From contig CALRTB020000005.1 in assembly GCA_943371005.1 (NCBI GenBank), positions 186,001 to 250,000 on the forward strand: DNA of 64,000 bases, in the 5' to 3' direction. Below, in pieces: positions 8,668 through 17,328 of the stretch. The notes under the pieces were generated by a model. That model was not told the origin of the DNA and made no database searches. It worked only from the letters and a program-made list of their open reading frames with translations. This stretch comes from MRBY01 sp943371005 (lineage in GTDB: Bacteria; Cyanobacteriota; Cyanobacteriia; Cyanobacteriales; MRBY01). Position 1 is the first letter of the stretch. Each line of letters opens with the position of its first letter. A program made the position numbers and the translations under genes.

Positions 8668-10170
8668 CTAGACGGGAGTCGGTTCCTTGCCCAGGACTGC
8701 CGTTGCCTTGGCTTCCCGGAACATGTGATTCGCCCACTGTTGGACGTCATAGCGTTGGATCGACTGGTACATATTTTTCATGCGTCGCTGTTGTTCCTCG
8801 ACGGGCATGGCCAGGGCTTGATCAATGGATTCATCCATTCGTTTTGCCGCGTAGGGGTTGGTGAGGATCGCATCGGGCAGTTCCACCGCTGATCCGGCAA
8901 ACTCCGACAGGATCAAAACCCCGTCATCACAACCATGGGCGACCACATACTCTTTCGCCACGAGATTTAAGCCATCCCGTAGTGGCGTAATCCAGGCAAT
9001 ATCTGCGGCCCCAAAGAAACCAAGTAGTTCCTCATAGGAGAGGGCACTGGTGAAGAGTAAAATCGGTGTCCAGTTCAACTTGGCGAAGCGACCGTTGATC
9101 CGACCCACGAGCCGCTCAATTTCACTTTGGGCGTTTTTGTAAACCCGCATCCCAGAAGCAGCCTTGGCGGCAGCAACCACCAGATTTACTTTGGTTTGCA
9201 ACTCCGGTCGCCGTTCTAACAGACGTTCATAGCAGACCAACATTTCCTTGGTGCCTTTAACGTAATCCACTCGGCCAGCGGACAAAATGAGCTTGTTGCT
9301 GCCCAGTTCTTCCCGGATTTTACGGATCCGTTCTTGGGTGCTGGCTTGTTCTACCTGGGCACGGATCTGGGTGGGGTTCGTGCCGACGGGGAAAGCATCC
9401 AAATTCACCAGGTGATCTTTGTATTTCAACTGGGTGGTAATTTCGGGTTCTGCGAGGGCGGTACCCACGGCAGTAAAGGCATGCTCATCGACGGGCACTT
9501 GGCGGGTAATCTCGACCTTACGCAAACTCCGGGCGACGGCGACAAAGTTTTGCACGTAGCGGGGCAGATGGAAGCCGCACAGATCACAGCATAAAAGACT
9601 GTCTACAATTGCTTCACGCCACGGCAGAATGTTAAAGATATCAACACTCGGAAATGGCGTGTGGTGGAAAAAGGCAATTTTAGCGTTGGGTTTCTTCTGG
9701 CGGATGAAGTAGGGGGTCAGCCAGAGATTATAGTCATGCACCCAAAACAGAGCATCGTCATCGGCATCTTCGCAGGCAGCATCAGCAAACATTTCGTTGA
9801 TTTGTTTGAAGTTCTCCCAGTCTGAGGAGTCGTAGGTAAACTGCCAGGGGAAGGAGTGCAGAATCGGCCAGAAGGCTTCTTTTGAGGTGATGTGATAGAA
9901 ATTTTTGACTTGGTCAGCGGACAGGGGAATGCGGTGAACCACGGAGTTTTCCTGACCGGGAAATGCCATCTTGGCTTGGAACGTCTCTTGTTGTTTGCCA
10001 GAGATTTGTTTCCAAGCGACCCAGGTGCTTTGTTCGGCGTTGGCAAAGAAGCTTTTGAGGGTCGGCATGATCCCGTTGGGGCTTGTTTTGTCACGGTAGA
10101 AGGTTTTACCGTTTTCGCGCACCTCATCATAGGGTTCCCTATGGTAGAGAATGACGAGAGAAGATTTCAT
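8668..10170 (-). CDS. ggpS: Glucosylglycerol-phosphate synthase
   Basis: GT20-family glycosyltransferase joining ADP-glucose and glycerol-3-phosphate to glucosylglycerol phosphate, first step in the synthesis of the osmoprotectant glucosylglycerol. The 500 aa product starts MKSSLVILYHREPYDE and contains FWVHDYNLWL, FFHHTPFPS, SAGRVDYVKGTKE and PLRDGLNLVAKEYV, the OtsA/GgpS signature regions; the N-terminus lacks the OtsA-type start, as in Synechocystis GgpS (about 499 aa). I chose ATG 10170, not the upstream open frame, because it is preceded by a strong GGAGG (10176-10180) at 5-6 nt. The gene has a long leader with a terminator-like hairpin, and is followed by glpD and gpsA. Confidence 0.95.
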   Translation of the reverse strand: MKSSLVILYHREPYDEVRENGKTFYRDKTSPNGIMPTLKSFFANAEQSTWVAWKQISGKQQETFQAKMAFPGQENSVVHRIPLSADQVKNFYHITSKEAFWPILHSFPWQFTYDSSDWENFKQINEMFADAACEDADDDALFWVHDYNLWLTPYFIRQKKPNAKIAFFHHTPFPSVDIFNILPWREAIVDSLLCCDLCGFHLPRYVQNFVAVARSLRKVEITRQVPVDEHAFTAVGTALAEPEITTQLKYKDHLVNLDAFPVGTNPTQIRAQVEQASTQERIRKIREELGSNKLILSAGRVDYVKGTKEMLVCYERLLERRPELQTKVNLVVAAAKAASGMRVYKNAQSEIERLVGRINGRFAKLNWTPILLFTSALSYEELLGFFGAADIAWITPLRDGLNLVAKEYVVAHGCDDGVLILSEFAGSAVELPDAILTNPYAAKRMDESIDQALAMPVEEQQRRMKNMYQSIQRYDVQQWANHMFREAKATAVLGKEPTPV

Positions 10171-10400
10171 TAAGACCTCCAGGGGTTGGTATGGTTCAGA
10201 TAAAAAAAGGCCGCTTGCGGTGGCAATGGGCCTGTGTCCATGGGTGGTTGTGGGCTGGGGGCACCGAGGCAAAATGATTTGCGGCCTGGATATGGGGGCA
10301 AACCGTCGGCGATCGCCGTTACTACGGTACCCAGATCAACCATTGGCTTTGGCCTTGAAATCACCCCCACAACTAGAGACACAGCACTGGACTGGGGCAA
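10170..10400 (-). other. Small ORF whose stop overlaps the ggpS start (possible leader ORF or GgpR-like)
   Basis: A 76-codon open frame (TTG start at 10400, internal ATG at codon 20) ends in TAA whose last base is the first base of the ggpS ATG (TAATG). Such overlap would allow translational coupling. In Synechocystis a small ORF called ggpR overlaps the ggpS promoter region and encodes a repressor; position and size are comparable, but I cannot show homology. The predicted product is proline-rich and does not look strongly protein-like, so it may be non-coding. Confidence 0.2.
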
Positions 10401-11065
10401 TCTTTGCCAACAAATATTTCAGAAGCCCAGTGTAAAGGGCGTTGCCATTATTTTCCGACGAACGGCAAGTTTAATGGGGGAATTCACCTGGGGAAGCTGG
10501 GTTTCAAAACTTCCGAAGGGGTGTTTCATGGGCCGTGAAAACTACAAAAATGGTCGATTAAATGGCCATCATATTCAATTGGACACTTTTCCATTATAAC
10601 ATTCTTCTCAGTTTATGTTTTTGGCTGAGTTAGTGATGGCTTGCCGGAGGGAAAGAGAATGATTTATTATGGGTGGGACTTTTTATTTAAACGGTTATCT
10701 GCGGGGTGAAAGCCCGTCGAAAGGCTAATCTTTCGGGCAAAACTTAATCTTAAATTAAGGTGGTTTTAAGCTCAAAAAATCGATGCATAACAAAGATTCC
10801 TGATGCTTTCTAAAGTAATTAAGGTATGAATAGCCGCATTTTAAAGTGATTTTTTGGGGGCGATCGCCGATAAATTGATAGCCGAAAAAATAATTTGATT
10901 CTGTCAGGATATATTGATTTATCCCCTCGACTCATCAGTTATCTTTGCTGGTTTGCGATCAAAAGATAAGTCATTTGGCAGATGCGAGGATGGATGTGTT
11001 GGCAACGGGCGATCGCCCCAGGCACCCGATCCGATGAATTAGTTGTTGTTACGGTTACTTAAATA
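10171..11065. promoter_or_regulatory. Divergent ggpS/gghA intergenic region
   Basis: Nearly 900 bp separate the divergent ggpS and gghA starts. Visible here: the leader hairpin and the small ORF listed separately, a TATAAT hexamer on the minus strand at 10593-10598 that could serve ggpS (no convincing -35), and an AT-rich stretch from 10620 to 10960. Single HIP1 sites occur near 10860 and 11008. I see no other gene. A long shared regulatory region between synthesis and breakdown genes of glucosylglycerol is plausible. Confidence 0.4.
10202..10232 (-). terminator. Terminator-like hairpin in the ggpS leader (possible attenuator)
   Basis: On the minus strand the arms GGCC..TTGC and GCAA..GGCC (10209-10232) form two 4-bp helices around a 2x2 internal loop with a CACC loop, immediately followed by seven T residues (A-run 10202-10208). 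It lies about 30-60 nt upstream of the ggpS ATG, with no gene stop before it, so it would interrupt ggpS transcription unless the structure is relieved. Whether it terminates in vivo is inference. Confidence 0.45.
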
Positions 11066-13615
11066 GTGAATACGGCCTCTCAAATTCAGCTTAGCGAAGC
11101 AGACACCCAAATTTTGTTAGATTGGGCAGCCCAAGTGACCCATTCCCATGAGAGTTATTTCCACAAGGGGCAACGCCTCGCCAAACGCTTGGGGGCCCAT
11201 TACCGGGCGGATGGCCTCACGGAGATCGGTTTCTGGACACCAGAACTGGCGGGGGAAGTGATCCAAACAAACCGCGATATTTTCTTGGAAGTCTTTACCC
11301 CCCTCGAAGCGGTGGACTTTAGTGCTCCCAGCCAAATCATTAAATGCCGCCGGGACTGTGTGGAACTCAAACAGCAGGGGGAATTCTGTTGGGGCGTGGT
11401 TGCGGGGATGCACCCAGGCACCAGGGAACAAATGGGGTCTCTGTACTGGTTGCGCTACTGCGATCGCCTCCAGAATGAAATTTCGATTATCCGCGATGTC
11501 TTGGCCTATTCTTTACCCTATGGGGTGTTTGGGCCAGCGGAACTCTACGACATGGATCGCCTCCAGCAGCAACGGACAGACCTTGCCTATTTTGAGGCCC
11601 ACTCGACACCCCTCGACCCCGACCAAGCCCCCTGGGAACGGCCGATCCTCGATAATGCCGATGAAGTGCTGCTCCGGGTACCAGCACCTTTAAATATTTT
11701 GCAAGTCCACCTCAAAACAGCCTCCCCCGAAGGCACCTTGGCAGGCTTGACCCAGGTTTATCAGCGCCTCTCGGAGAAGATCGCCGCCGGGGAATCGCTC
11801 ACGGCTGCCGAACAAAATTATGTTGGTTACGATGCGCTGCAGTTGCTCCCCATTGAACCCACCATTGAATATCGCCTTGAGGGGGACAACCGCCACCACG
11901 AATTTTTTGCGATCGCCCCCAATGAATCCATTGAAACCGGGGAAATGGCCTGTGGCCTCGAAGTAGAAGTCACCCTACGCAAAGCTAAAACCCAAAATTG
12001 GGGCTACGATGTGCCGATTTTAGGCTCAGCGGCCACCAACCCCACGATCCTGAGTAGCCTCCGTCCCGATGAATTGGTGGACTTTATCAGTACCCTCCAT
12101 AATTTTGCGGGGGGGCCGATCCAGATTATTTATGACCTGGTCTATGGCCATGCGGACAATCAATCGTTGGAGCTACTCAACAATCAGTACCTCAAAGGCC
12201 CCAATATGTACGGGCAGGATCTCAACCACCAACTTCCCCAGGTGCGGGCGATCCTGTTAGAGCTGCAACGGCGGCGGATCAACTCCGGGGCTGATGGTAT
12301 TCGCATTGACGGTGGGCAGGATTTTCGCTTCTTTAACCCCCTCTCTGGTCGAGTGGAACAAGATGATGCGTATCTGCTGGCCATGAGTGATGTGATCCAG
12401 GATATTGGCGATCGCCAACGGTTACTCTTCACCATTTTTGAGGACGGTCGGCCCTGGCCCGAAGAAGGCTGGGAAACTTCTTCGACTTACCGCGATCTGA
12501 TCGAACTGCGCCCTGAGTCCTACCAGTGGGGGCCATTGATCTTTGCCCACAATACGCCCACCATCGAAGGCTTCTGGGATTACAAATGGAACCGCATTAT
12601 TGAGGTGATGTTCCAAGGAGATCGCTGGATCACAGGTTGTGCTAACCACGATACGGTACGACGGGGGAATCAAATCGATGTCAAGGCTTCCGCCATTAAC
12701 TGGCACCTGGGCTCGACCCTCAACGAAGTGATTTTAAATGCCTACGATAATCCGGCGACCACCCTTTGGGTCTATGGCTTCATGCCCGGCCTGCCGATGG
12801 ATTTTATTAATTCTTTGATGCGCGCACCCTGGGGCTTTTTCCGCAACACCGACGAACTCTATGGGGTCAAAGTAGCGGCGGAGGAAGTGGGCTTTTTGGA
12901 CTGGCAGATTACCCCGGAATTATTTGCTAAACCCTGGGCCTTCCGGCACCTCAAGCAGTTGGGCTTTGAGGATCTCGATTTTCTGAAGCGTTTTATGCGG
13001 GCCTTAAATGAGGCGATGATCGTCACGGATTATGATTTGCAGAAAACCGCTGATCTGTGCCAACGTTGCATCGGTAATCCTGATGGGGTCTGTGAAGTCA
13101 AACCGATGAAAGAAATTGGGGAGTCCGATCACCAAGCTTTCCTCGACCATTTAACGGTGCCAAAACTGAAGACCATCGCCATGGCGTTTATGGAGGATGG
13201 CCACGAAACCTGCCGGGTTTCCCATTATCTCGACCAGGTCAATCCAGCCCAGACGGAATTTAACTTAGCCCTGCGGGAATACCGTCGCGCTCACCCTTGG
13301 CTGCGGGAAAATCTCCAGGAAGGCGATCGCTTTAATCGCCTCAGCAATGAGGAACATACTATTTTTTATGGTTTGCGCACGGAACCCCTCGATGATGACA
13401 GTGACCAGACCCCAGAACAGATCGTGATGGTGGCCCACATGGGCGGCGAACCAACCACCATTACCCTCGGTGATTGGCTCCAGTTGGATCTTTCTGAATG
13501 GCGCGTGGCGATCGCCACCCCTGGTTTAGACATTGGGAAAACAGAGGATGAGCTGAAGATCTTTGAATTAAAAGATAGCCAGGGTCTCATCCTTGAGCGC
13601 ATTTCTGACGAATAA
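11066..13615 (+). CDS. gghA: Glucosylglycerol hydrolase GghA, copy 1
   Basis: GH13-like glycoside hydrolase splitting glucosylglycerol into glucose and glycerol, acting when external salt falls. In the 849 aa product the GH13 landmarks are visible: GADGIRIDGGQDF (nucleophile Asp), TIFEDGRPWP (acid Glu) and CANHDTVRRGN (conserved His-Asp). The start is GTG at 11066, matching the GTG start of the second copy. It faces ggpS divergently, as gghA lies near ggpS in Synechocystis. Compared with copy 2 it carries about 30 extra residues around residues 170-210 and an extended Cys-containing segment near residue 670 (LCQRCIGNPDGVC). It could act on a related glucoside, but context supports glucosylglycerol. 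Confidence 0.85.
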   Translation: MNTASQIQLSEADTQILLDWAAQVTHSHESYFHKGQRLAKRLGAHYRADGLTEIGFWTPELAGEVIQTNRDIFLEVFTPLEAVDFSAPSQIIKCRRDCVELKQQGEFCWGVVAGMHPGTREQMGSLYWLRYCDRLQNEISIIRDVLAYSLPYGVFGPAELYDMDRLQQQRTDLAYFEAHSTPLDPDQAPWERPILDNADEVLLRVPAPLNILQVHLKTASPEGTLAGLTQVYQRLSEKIAAGESLTAAEQNYVGYDALQLLPIEPTIEYRLEGDNRHHEFFAIAPNESIETGEMACGLEVEVTLRKAKTQNWGYDVPILGSAATNPTILSSLRPDELVDFISTLHNFAGGPIQIIYDLVYGHADNQSLELLNNQYLKGPNMYGQDLNHQLPQVRAILLELQRRRINSGADGIRIDGGQDFRFFNPLSGRVEQDDAYLLAMSDVIQDIGDRQRLLFTIFEDGRPWPEEGWETSSTYRDLIELRPESYQWGPLIFAHNTPTIEGFWDYKWNRIIEVMFQGDRWITGCANHDTVRRGNQIDVKASAINWHLGSTLNEVILNAYDNPATTLWVYGFMPGLPMDFINSLMRAPWGFFRNTDELYGVKVAAEEVGFLDWQITPELFAKPWAFRHLKQLGFEDLDFLKRFMRALNEAMIVTDYDLQKTADLCQRCIGNPDGVCEVKPMKEIGESDHQAFLDHLTVPKLKTIAMAFMEDGHETCRVSHYLDQVNPAQTEFNLALREYRRAHPWLRENLQEGDRFNRLSNEEHTIFYGLRTEPLDDDSDQTPEQIVMVAHMGGEPTTITLGDWLQLDLSEWRVAIATPGLDIGKTEDELKIFELKDSQGLILERISDE

Positions 13616-13716
13616 AAATTAATCATCATGGAAATATAATCAATTTTTATTTGGACTCCCAAATTTGAGGATTAAAGTTGACTAAAATTCATTAAAATGA
13701 CCATTTCAAAAGAGAA

Positions 13717-15120
13717 TCATTGAGAAACTGATGTGATTGAATAGAGATCTCTCTTAGGGCCGTTATTCATCCCAAAAGAAATCATTCGACGATCAACGTC
13801 AATTTGAAGTTGGAGATTTCGAGTGGGATCATTGAGATAAACCGAACTATTATCTCGCCCGGTTTCCTGGAAAGTAAATGCGACATCACCATCAGTATCA
13901 AATTCCGTCCATATGCCGGAACTTGTTTGTTGTAGATAGCCATTGGCGAATCTGGCAAGACGAATATTGTCACTGTTCACACTTTCTTCCAAAGAATGAG
14001 CATTGAAAATGTAGCTTGTAGATAATCCATAGTGATCTGAGAGATCGCGCACCATGGTTCCACCAAACAAATTTAAGAAATCGCCCTTTCCTGGAAGCTC
14101 ATATTGGGAAGCTGTACGAAACTTTGCAATATCAAGCATTGTCCTGTTCGGTTGGATTCCTTCGTTGCCGATTAATACATAATCTAGCCATTCAGGTGAA
14201 TCATTCGGATAGCGGTATTTTGCAAGATCATTGCTTCTGGGATCAAAAGTATAATCTTGAGGAATATCCCCTAAAAATTGAGCGTTTAAAGTCTCAAGAG
14301 CATCGTCATATTCAGTAGTTTGATAATCGAAGTTTAGATCACCAGCGATAATGATTGCTTCCCCTCGTGATGATGCGCCTTCTGTTTTTTGGTTAATAAA
14401 AGTCTCTAATTTTCTCAACTGATTTGCTCTAATATTTCTATTTCCCGCATCTGCCTGTAAATGGGTACCAAAAACATGATAAATCATCCCTTCTTTATCA
14501 ATTTTGGCGTACACAGCACCTTTATTGGATTGACAATCAAAGCCATTACAAGCAGAAAAAATAATCTGATCAGTTGCCATAATTGGCCAACGACTTTGCA
14601 GATATACACCACCATCTTCTAGCTTGCCATTATTTGTATCTACTACTTCAGTGACAAAAGAGTATCCCGCTTCTTTTAAACTGCGCGATAGCTTGTTTCT
14701 CGCTTCATTATCGAAGGCTTCATTGATGACAATGACATCCCATGGGTCTGAATTACGGATCGCTGTAGCAATTTCTTGGGCGCGATAATCTTGCATGAGA
14801 TTGCTTTGACCAGGAATATTCCGGCTTAAGAGCATTACATTGTAATTGAGAAGAGAGAAGCTTTTGATTTCAAGATTATTTGAAAATTTTAGCTGGCAGA
14901 CAGACATAACTCCTGAAATGGTTGTCCACCACTGACCCGTCCAAGTTCCTCCTTCTTCTTGAGCTAATCTGGGACATTTTACATTCGCATCATTTTGATT
15001 CCAAATGGGCCCGGCTTCAACGGCACGAGTTGTATTTGCAGTTGCGGATAAACTCAAAGAAAAAATGAGGCTAATCGTTGAAGTTGCAAAAAAAGAGAAG
15101 TGAGAAAGTTTATTAAACAT
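13717..15120 (-). CDS. Secreted sphingomyelinase C with MVL-like lectin domain and C-terminal FANGY module
   Basis: The start ATG at 15120 gives a 467 aa protein with a signal peptide (about residues 1-29). Residues about 33-80 (AGPIWNQ, TWTGQWWTT, MSV) match the mannan-binding fold of Microcystis viridis lectin. Residues about 85-372 are a DNase I-superfamily phosphodiesterase closest to bacterial sphingomyelinase C/beta-toxin: VINEAFDNEA, LEDGGVYLQSRWPI, FGTHLQADAG, GDLNFD, SPEWLDYVL and LSDHYGL, so the metal-binding Glu, the catalytic His and Asp-Asn are all present. The last ~83 residues are a module shared with the neighbouring pore-former. Expected activity is hydrolysis of sphingomyelin or a related lipid outside the cell; a nuclease function is less likely given the SMase-specific motifs. 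AT-rich, no HIP1. Confidence 0.8.
   Translation of the reverse strand: MFNKLSHFSFFATSTISLIFSLSLSATANTTRAVEAGPIWNQNDANVKCPRLAQEEGGTWTGQWWTTISGVMSVCQLKFSNNLEIKSFSLLNYNVMLLSRNIPGQSNLMQDYRAQEIATAIRNSDPWDVIVINEAFDNEARNKLSRSLKEAGYSFVTEVVDTNNGKLEDGGVYLQSRWPIMATDQIIFSACNGFDCQSNKGAVYAKIDKEGMIYHVFGTHLQADAGNRNIRANQLRKLETFINQKTEGASSRGEAIIIAGDLNFDYQTTEYDDALETLNAQFLGDIPQDYTFDPRSNDLAKYRYPNDSPEWLDYVLIGNEGIQPNRTMLDIAKFRTASQYELPGKGDFLNLFGGTMVRDLSDHYGLSTSYIFNAHSLEESVNSDNIRLARFANGYLQQTSSGIWTEFDTDGDVAFTFQETGRDNSSVYLNDPTRNLQLQIDVDRRMISFGMNNGPKRDLYSITSVSQ
13720..13968 (-). repeat. FANGY/ETGRD C-terminal module, copy in sphingomyelinase
   Basis: About 83 residues with the landmarks RFANGYLQ, FTFQETGRD, VYLND, LQLQIDV, MISFG and NNGPKRDLY. 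The same landmarks occur in both tail copies of the pore-forming protein. I do not recognise a named domain; the pattern suggests a small beta-rich binding module. Confidence 0.85.
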
Positions 15121-15248
15121 AATTCTTGAAATTCTGATAGGTAGTTTTATTGTTTTACTGAGATTTGTTTTTGAATTTGATTTGCCCAAAATAATATTCG
15201 TTTCTATTATTTTGTGTTTTTGATATTTACCGTAAAATACTTGATAGT

Positions 15249-15276
15249 AAAACAGGCTCCTTGTTTTGAAGCCTGT
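15249..15276 (-). terminator. Hairpin after the pore-former gene
   Basis: Minus-strand arms ACAGGCT (15276-15270) and AGCCTGT (15258-15252) form a 7-bp stem with a short T-run after it. It lies just past the pore-former stop and before the sphingomyelinase start, so the two genes are probably transcribed separately. Confidence 0.5.
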
Positions 15277-15309
15277 ATGTTACTAATTCGTCAATCGTTA
15301 TATCCGGTG

Positions 15310-16989
15310 TTAGCGGTAGAAAGAAGTCACAGCATATAAATCACTCTTCGGTCCGTTATTTTGCCCATAGGAGATCATCTTGCGGTAAACATCTAACTGA
15401 AGCTGAACATTCCGGGAGGAATCATTGAGATAAATAGACCAGTCATCTCGCCCAGTTTCCTGGAAGGTGAATGTTACTTGACCGTTAGCATTGAACTCTT
15501 GCCAAACCCCAGGACTGGTTTCTCGTAGATAACCGTTTGCAAATCTCGCTAGGGTAATGTCTGAGGCTGTAATCGGATACAGATCACGCTTCGGGCCATT
15601 ATTTTGTCCATAGGAGATCATTTGGCGGTACAAATCTAACTGAAGCTGGACATTTCGAGAAGAGTCGTTGAGATAAACAGACCAGTCATCTCGTCCAGTT
15701 TCCTGGAAGGTGAATGTTACTTGACCGTTGGCATTGAACTCTTGCCAAACCCCAGGACTTGTTTCTTGTAAATAACCGTTCGCAAATTTGATCAGGGTTC
15801 CGCCTACGGCATTTTGTGTAGGAGCTGTTGGATTTACCGGGGGCGTCGGGTTTGTGGGAGGTGTTGGCGTGGATGGTGTTTGACCAATGATTTGACCGCC
15901 TTGACCAGAGACAACCCAACCTGCTTGCAACCAATTGGGTAAATATTGGCGACGAATCGTATTAACTTGGTCAGGATCAAGATGCGCAAACCATTCGTCC
16001 TCTAGAGTATCTAGGCCAATTGTTGTAATCGAACCATCTTCATTACGCTGGGGGAGAACAAGAAAATCGCCAGAACCAATGGGACGGATTTGCGCACCAA
16101 CTTTGCGGATAGCACGACTTTCACCAATAGAGGAACGATACACTTGTTCGGCATAAGGAACCTCAAACGTTACCTTACGTATGATCGCCGTTCTGGCTGG
16201 AGCCATAAATGCCCAATTAAATTCAGAAGCGCTCATTTTTTCCTGGGATTCAGAACTTGCTTCATTAATGGAACGTTGCCATTCTGCACGGGCCTCTGCA
16301 CCAAAGGTTCCAGCAACGGTTTCTGGACTTTCATAGGTGACTGAAATTCCAGCGCCGACGGTATTGGTCGTGTCTTTAGAAACAGAAACGCCATCGACCC
16401 TACTCCAGCTTTCTGTAAAGCGCATTACTTCCTGGTCAATCGGGCCTGGGTTATCGCTGAATTGGGCCAAAGTAATTCTGATCGGGTTATTCACAACGGG
16501 GCCAGCAGGCGTAACTGTTACCCTGGGGAGTGCTCCTCCTGTGCGATTGAAGGAGACGGGATCGTAATCTAAAAATTTGCGAATTGAAAATTCAGACCAT
16601 CCGTCTGCGTCATCCTTACGAGTGCAAGTGGTATCACGGTAGACCCGGACATAGTTGGCGGCCCACTTATCGGCTAGCCAACCTTCTACATCAATGGTAA
16701 CTCTATTGATAAGGCCAATATCCAGAGTTTCATGAACAAACTCATCTAGATCGTCATTTTCATGGCTACCTTGGAGGGCAAATTGTTCACTCGTGCCGTT
16801 CTCGCCATGCATCGTCATGTAAATGGGATTATCTGTACCAGAACCAGAATCGGTGTAAGTTTTGACGGAGATACAGTAGGGAATGGTGCTTTGGGCTTGG
16901 GCGGGTTGTACTGAACTAACTAGGCCAAGGGCTAGAAATGTGCCTAGGGCTGTCTTTTTGAGGAGTGGAGAGTTGTCGAAGTTAAACAT
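15310..16989 (-). CDS. Secreted pore-forming toxin-like protein: PLAT domain, aerolysin-like domain, two FANGY modules
   Basis: 559 aa. Signal peptide residues 1-33 ending in AQAQ. Residues about 38-118 fit a PLAT/LH2 domain (GSGTDNPIYMTMHGENG, then a strand ending YVRVYR), a lipid- or membrane-binding fold. Residues about 155-300 resemble the ETX/MTX2-aerolysin family: long Ser/Thr-rich alternating strands (GAGISVTYESPETVAGTFG, SSESQEKMSASEF) as used for the transmembrane beta-barrel. A Pro/Thr linker (about 370-395) leads to two near-identical ~80-residue modules. Predicted role: binds and perforates target membranes. The aerolysin assignment rests on pattern, not a signature motif. Its neighbours are sphingomyelinase and hemopexin proteins on the same strand. 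Confidence 0.68.
   Translation of the reverse strand: MFNFDNSPLLKKTALGTFLALGLVSSVQPAQAQSTIPYCISVKTYTDSGSGTDNPIYMTMHGENGTSEQFALQGSHENDDLDEFVHETLDIGLINRVTIDVEGWLADKWAANYVRVYRDTTCTRKDDADGWSEFSIRKFLDYDPVSFNRTGGALPRVTVTPAGPVVNNPIRITLAQFSDNPGPIDQEVMRFTESWSRVDGVSVSKDTTNTVGAGISVTYESPETVAGTFGAEARAEWQRSINEASSESQEKMSASEFNWAFMAPARTAIIRKVTFEVPYAEQVYRSSIGESRAIRKVGAQIRPIGSGDFLVLPQRNEDGSITTIGLDTLEDEWFAHLDPDQVNTIRRQYLPNWLQAGWVVSGQGGQIIGQTPSTPTPPTNPTPPVNPTAPTQNAVGGTLIKFANGYLQETSPGVWQEFNANGQVTFTFQETGRDDWSVYLNDSSRNVQLQLDLYRQMISYGQNNGPKRDLYPITASDITLARFANGYLRETSPGVWQEFNANGQVTFTFQETGRDDWSIYLNDSSRNVQLQLDVYRKMISYGQNNGPKSDLYAVTSFYR
15313..15558 (-). repeat. FANGY/ETGRD module, second tail copy in pore-former
   Basis: The final 82 residues of the pore-former, in tandem with the copy at 15559-15798 and highly similar to it at DNA level as well, pointing to a recent duplication. 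Landmarks are RFANGYLRETSPGVW, FTFQETGRDDWSIYLND and YGQNNGPKSDLY. Confidence 0.9.
15559..15798 (-). repeat. FANGY/ETGRD module, first tail copy in pore-former
   Basis: Eighty residues directly after the Pro/Thr linker, same landmarks as the last copy (KFANGYLQETSPGVW, ETGRDDWSVYLND, NNGPKRDLY). Long stretches are identical in DNA between the two copies. Confidence 0.9.
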
Positions 16990-17328
16990 GGGTTGTGAGG
17001 AGTAGTAAAGTTAGCTTGCCTAGGAGTAGTGGTGGGGATAGATATCTTATGCAGTTTTAAGTGATGATCAAACCCTCTTCTCCTAAGCTTTTCACGCTTT
17101 TGTCCTAGTAATCAGCACCGAACTATACGATGGCAGAGAAAATCTTTTCTGTTTATGAGAAAAGGTGACTCCAACGAGTGTCTTCGGGTTATGGAATGAA
17201 GACCTATGATGTCACACAACTAATCTAGCCTTACGCAGACACCAGAAGCGAGTGGCTCTAGGGATGATAAGTTGAAGTTGCTTAATTCCATAACTAGCTA
17301 TGTCATCTGAAGCAAAGTAGCTGATTGA
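16990..17328. other. Intergenic region upstream of the pore-former
   Basis: This stretch lies between the hemopexin-gene stop and the pore-former start and must hold the promoter of the latter. I see no convincing ORF, RNA gene, terminator or HIP1 site in it. A minus-strand ACTCCTCACAA at 16993-17003 resembles the Yfr1 core but lacks the flanking hairpins. Confidence 0.4.

Noticed and set aside
15313..15798. Tandem repeats that might suggest a CRISPR array or phase-variable tract
   Set aside because: The period is ~240 bp, in frame and fully coding; it is a duplicated protein module.
16993..17003. Minus-strand ACTCCTCACAA resembling the Yfr1 core
   Set aside because: Ten of eleven bases match, but the flanking stem-loops of Yfr1 are missing and it sits in a gene leader; chance match.
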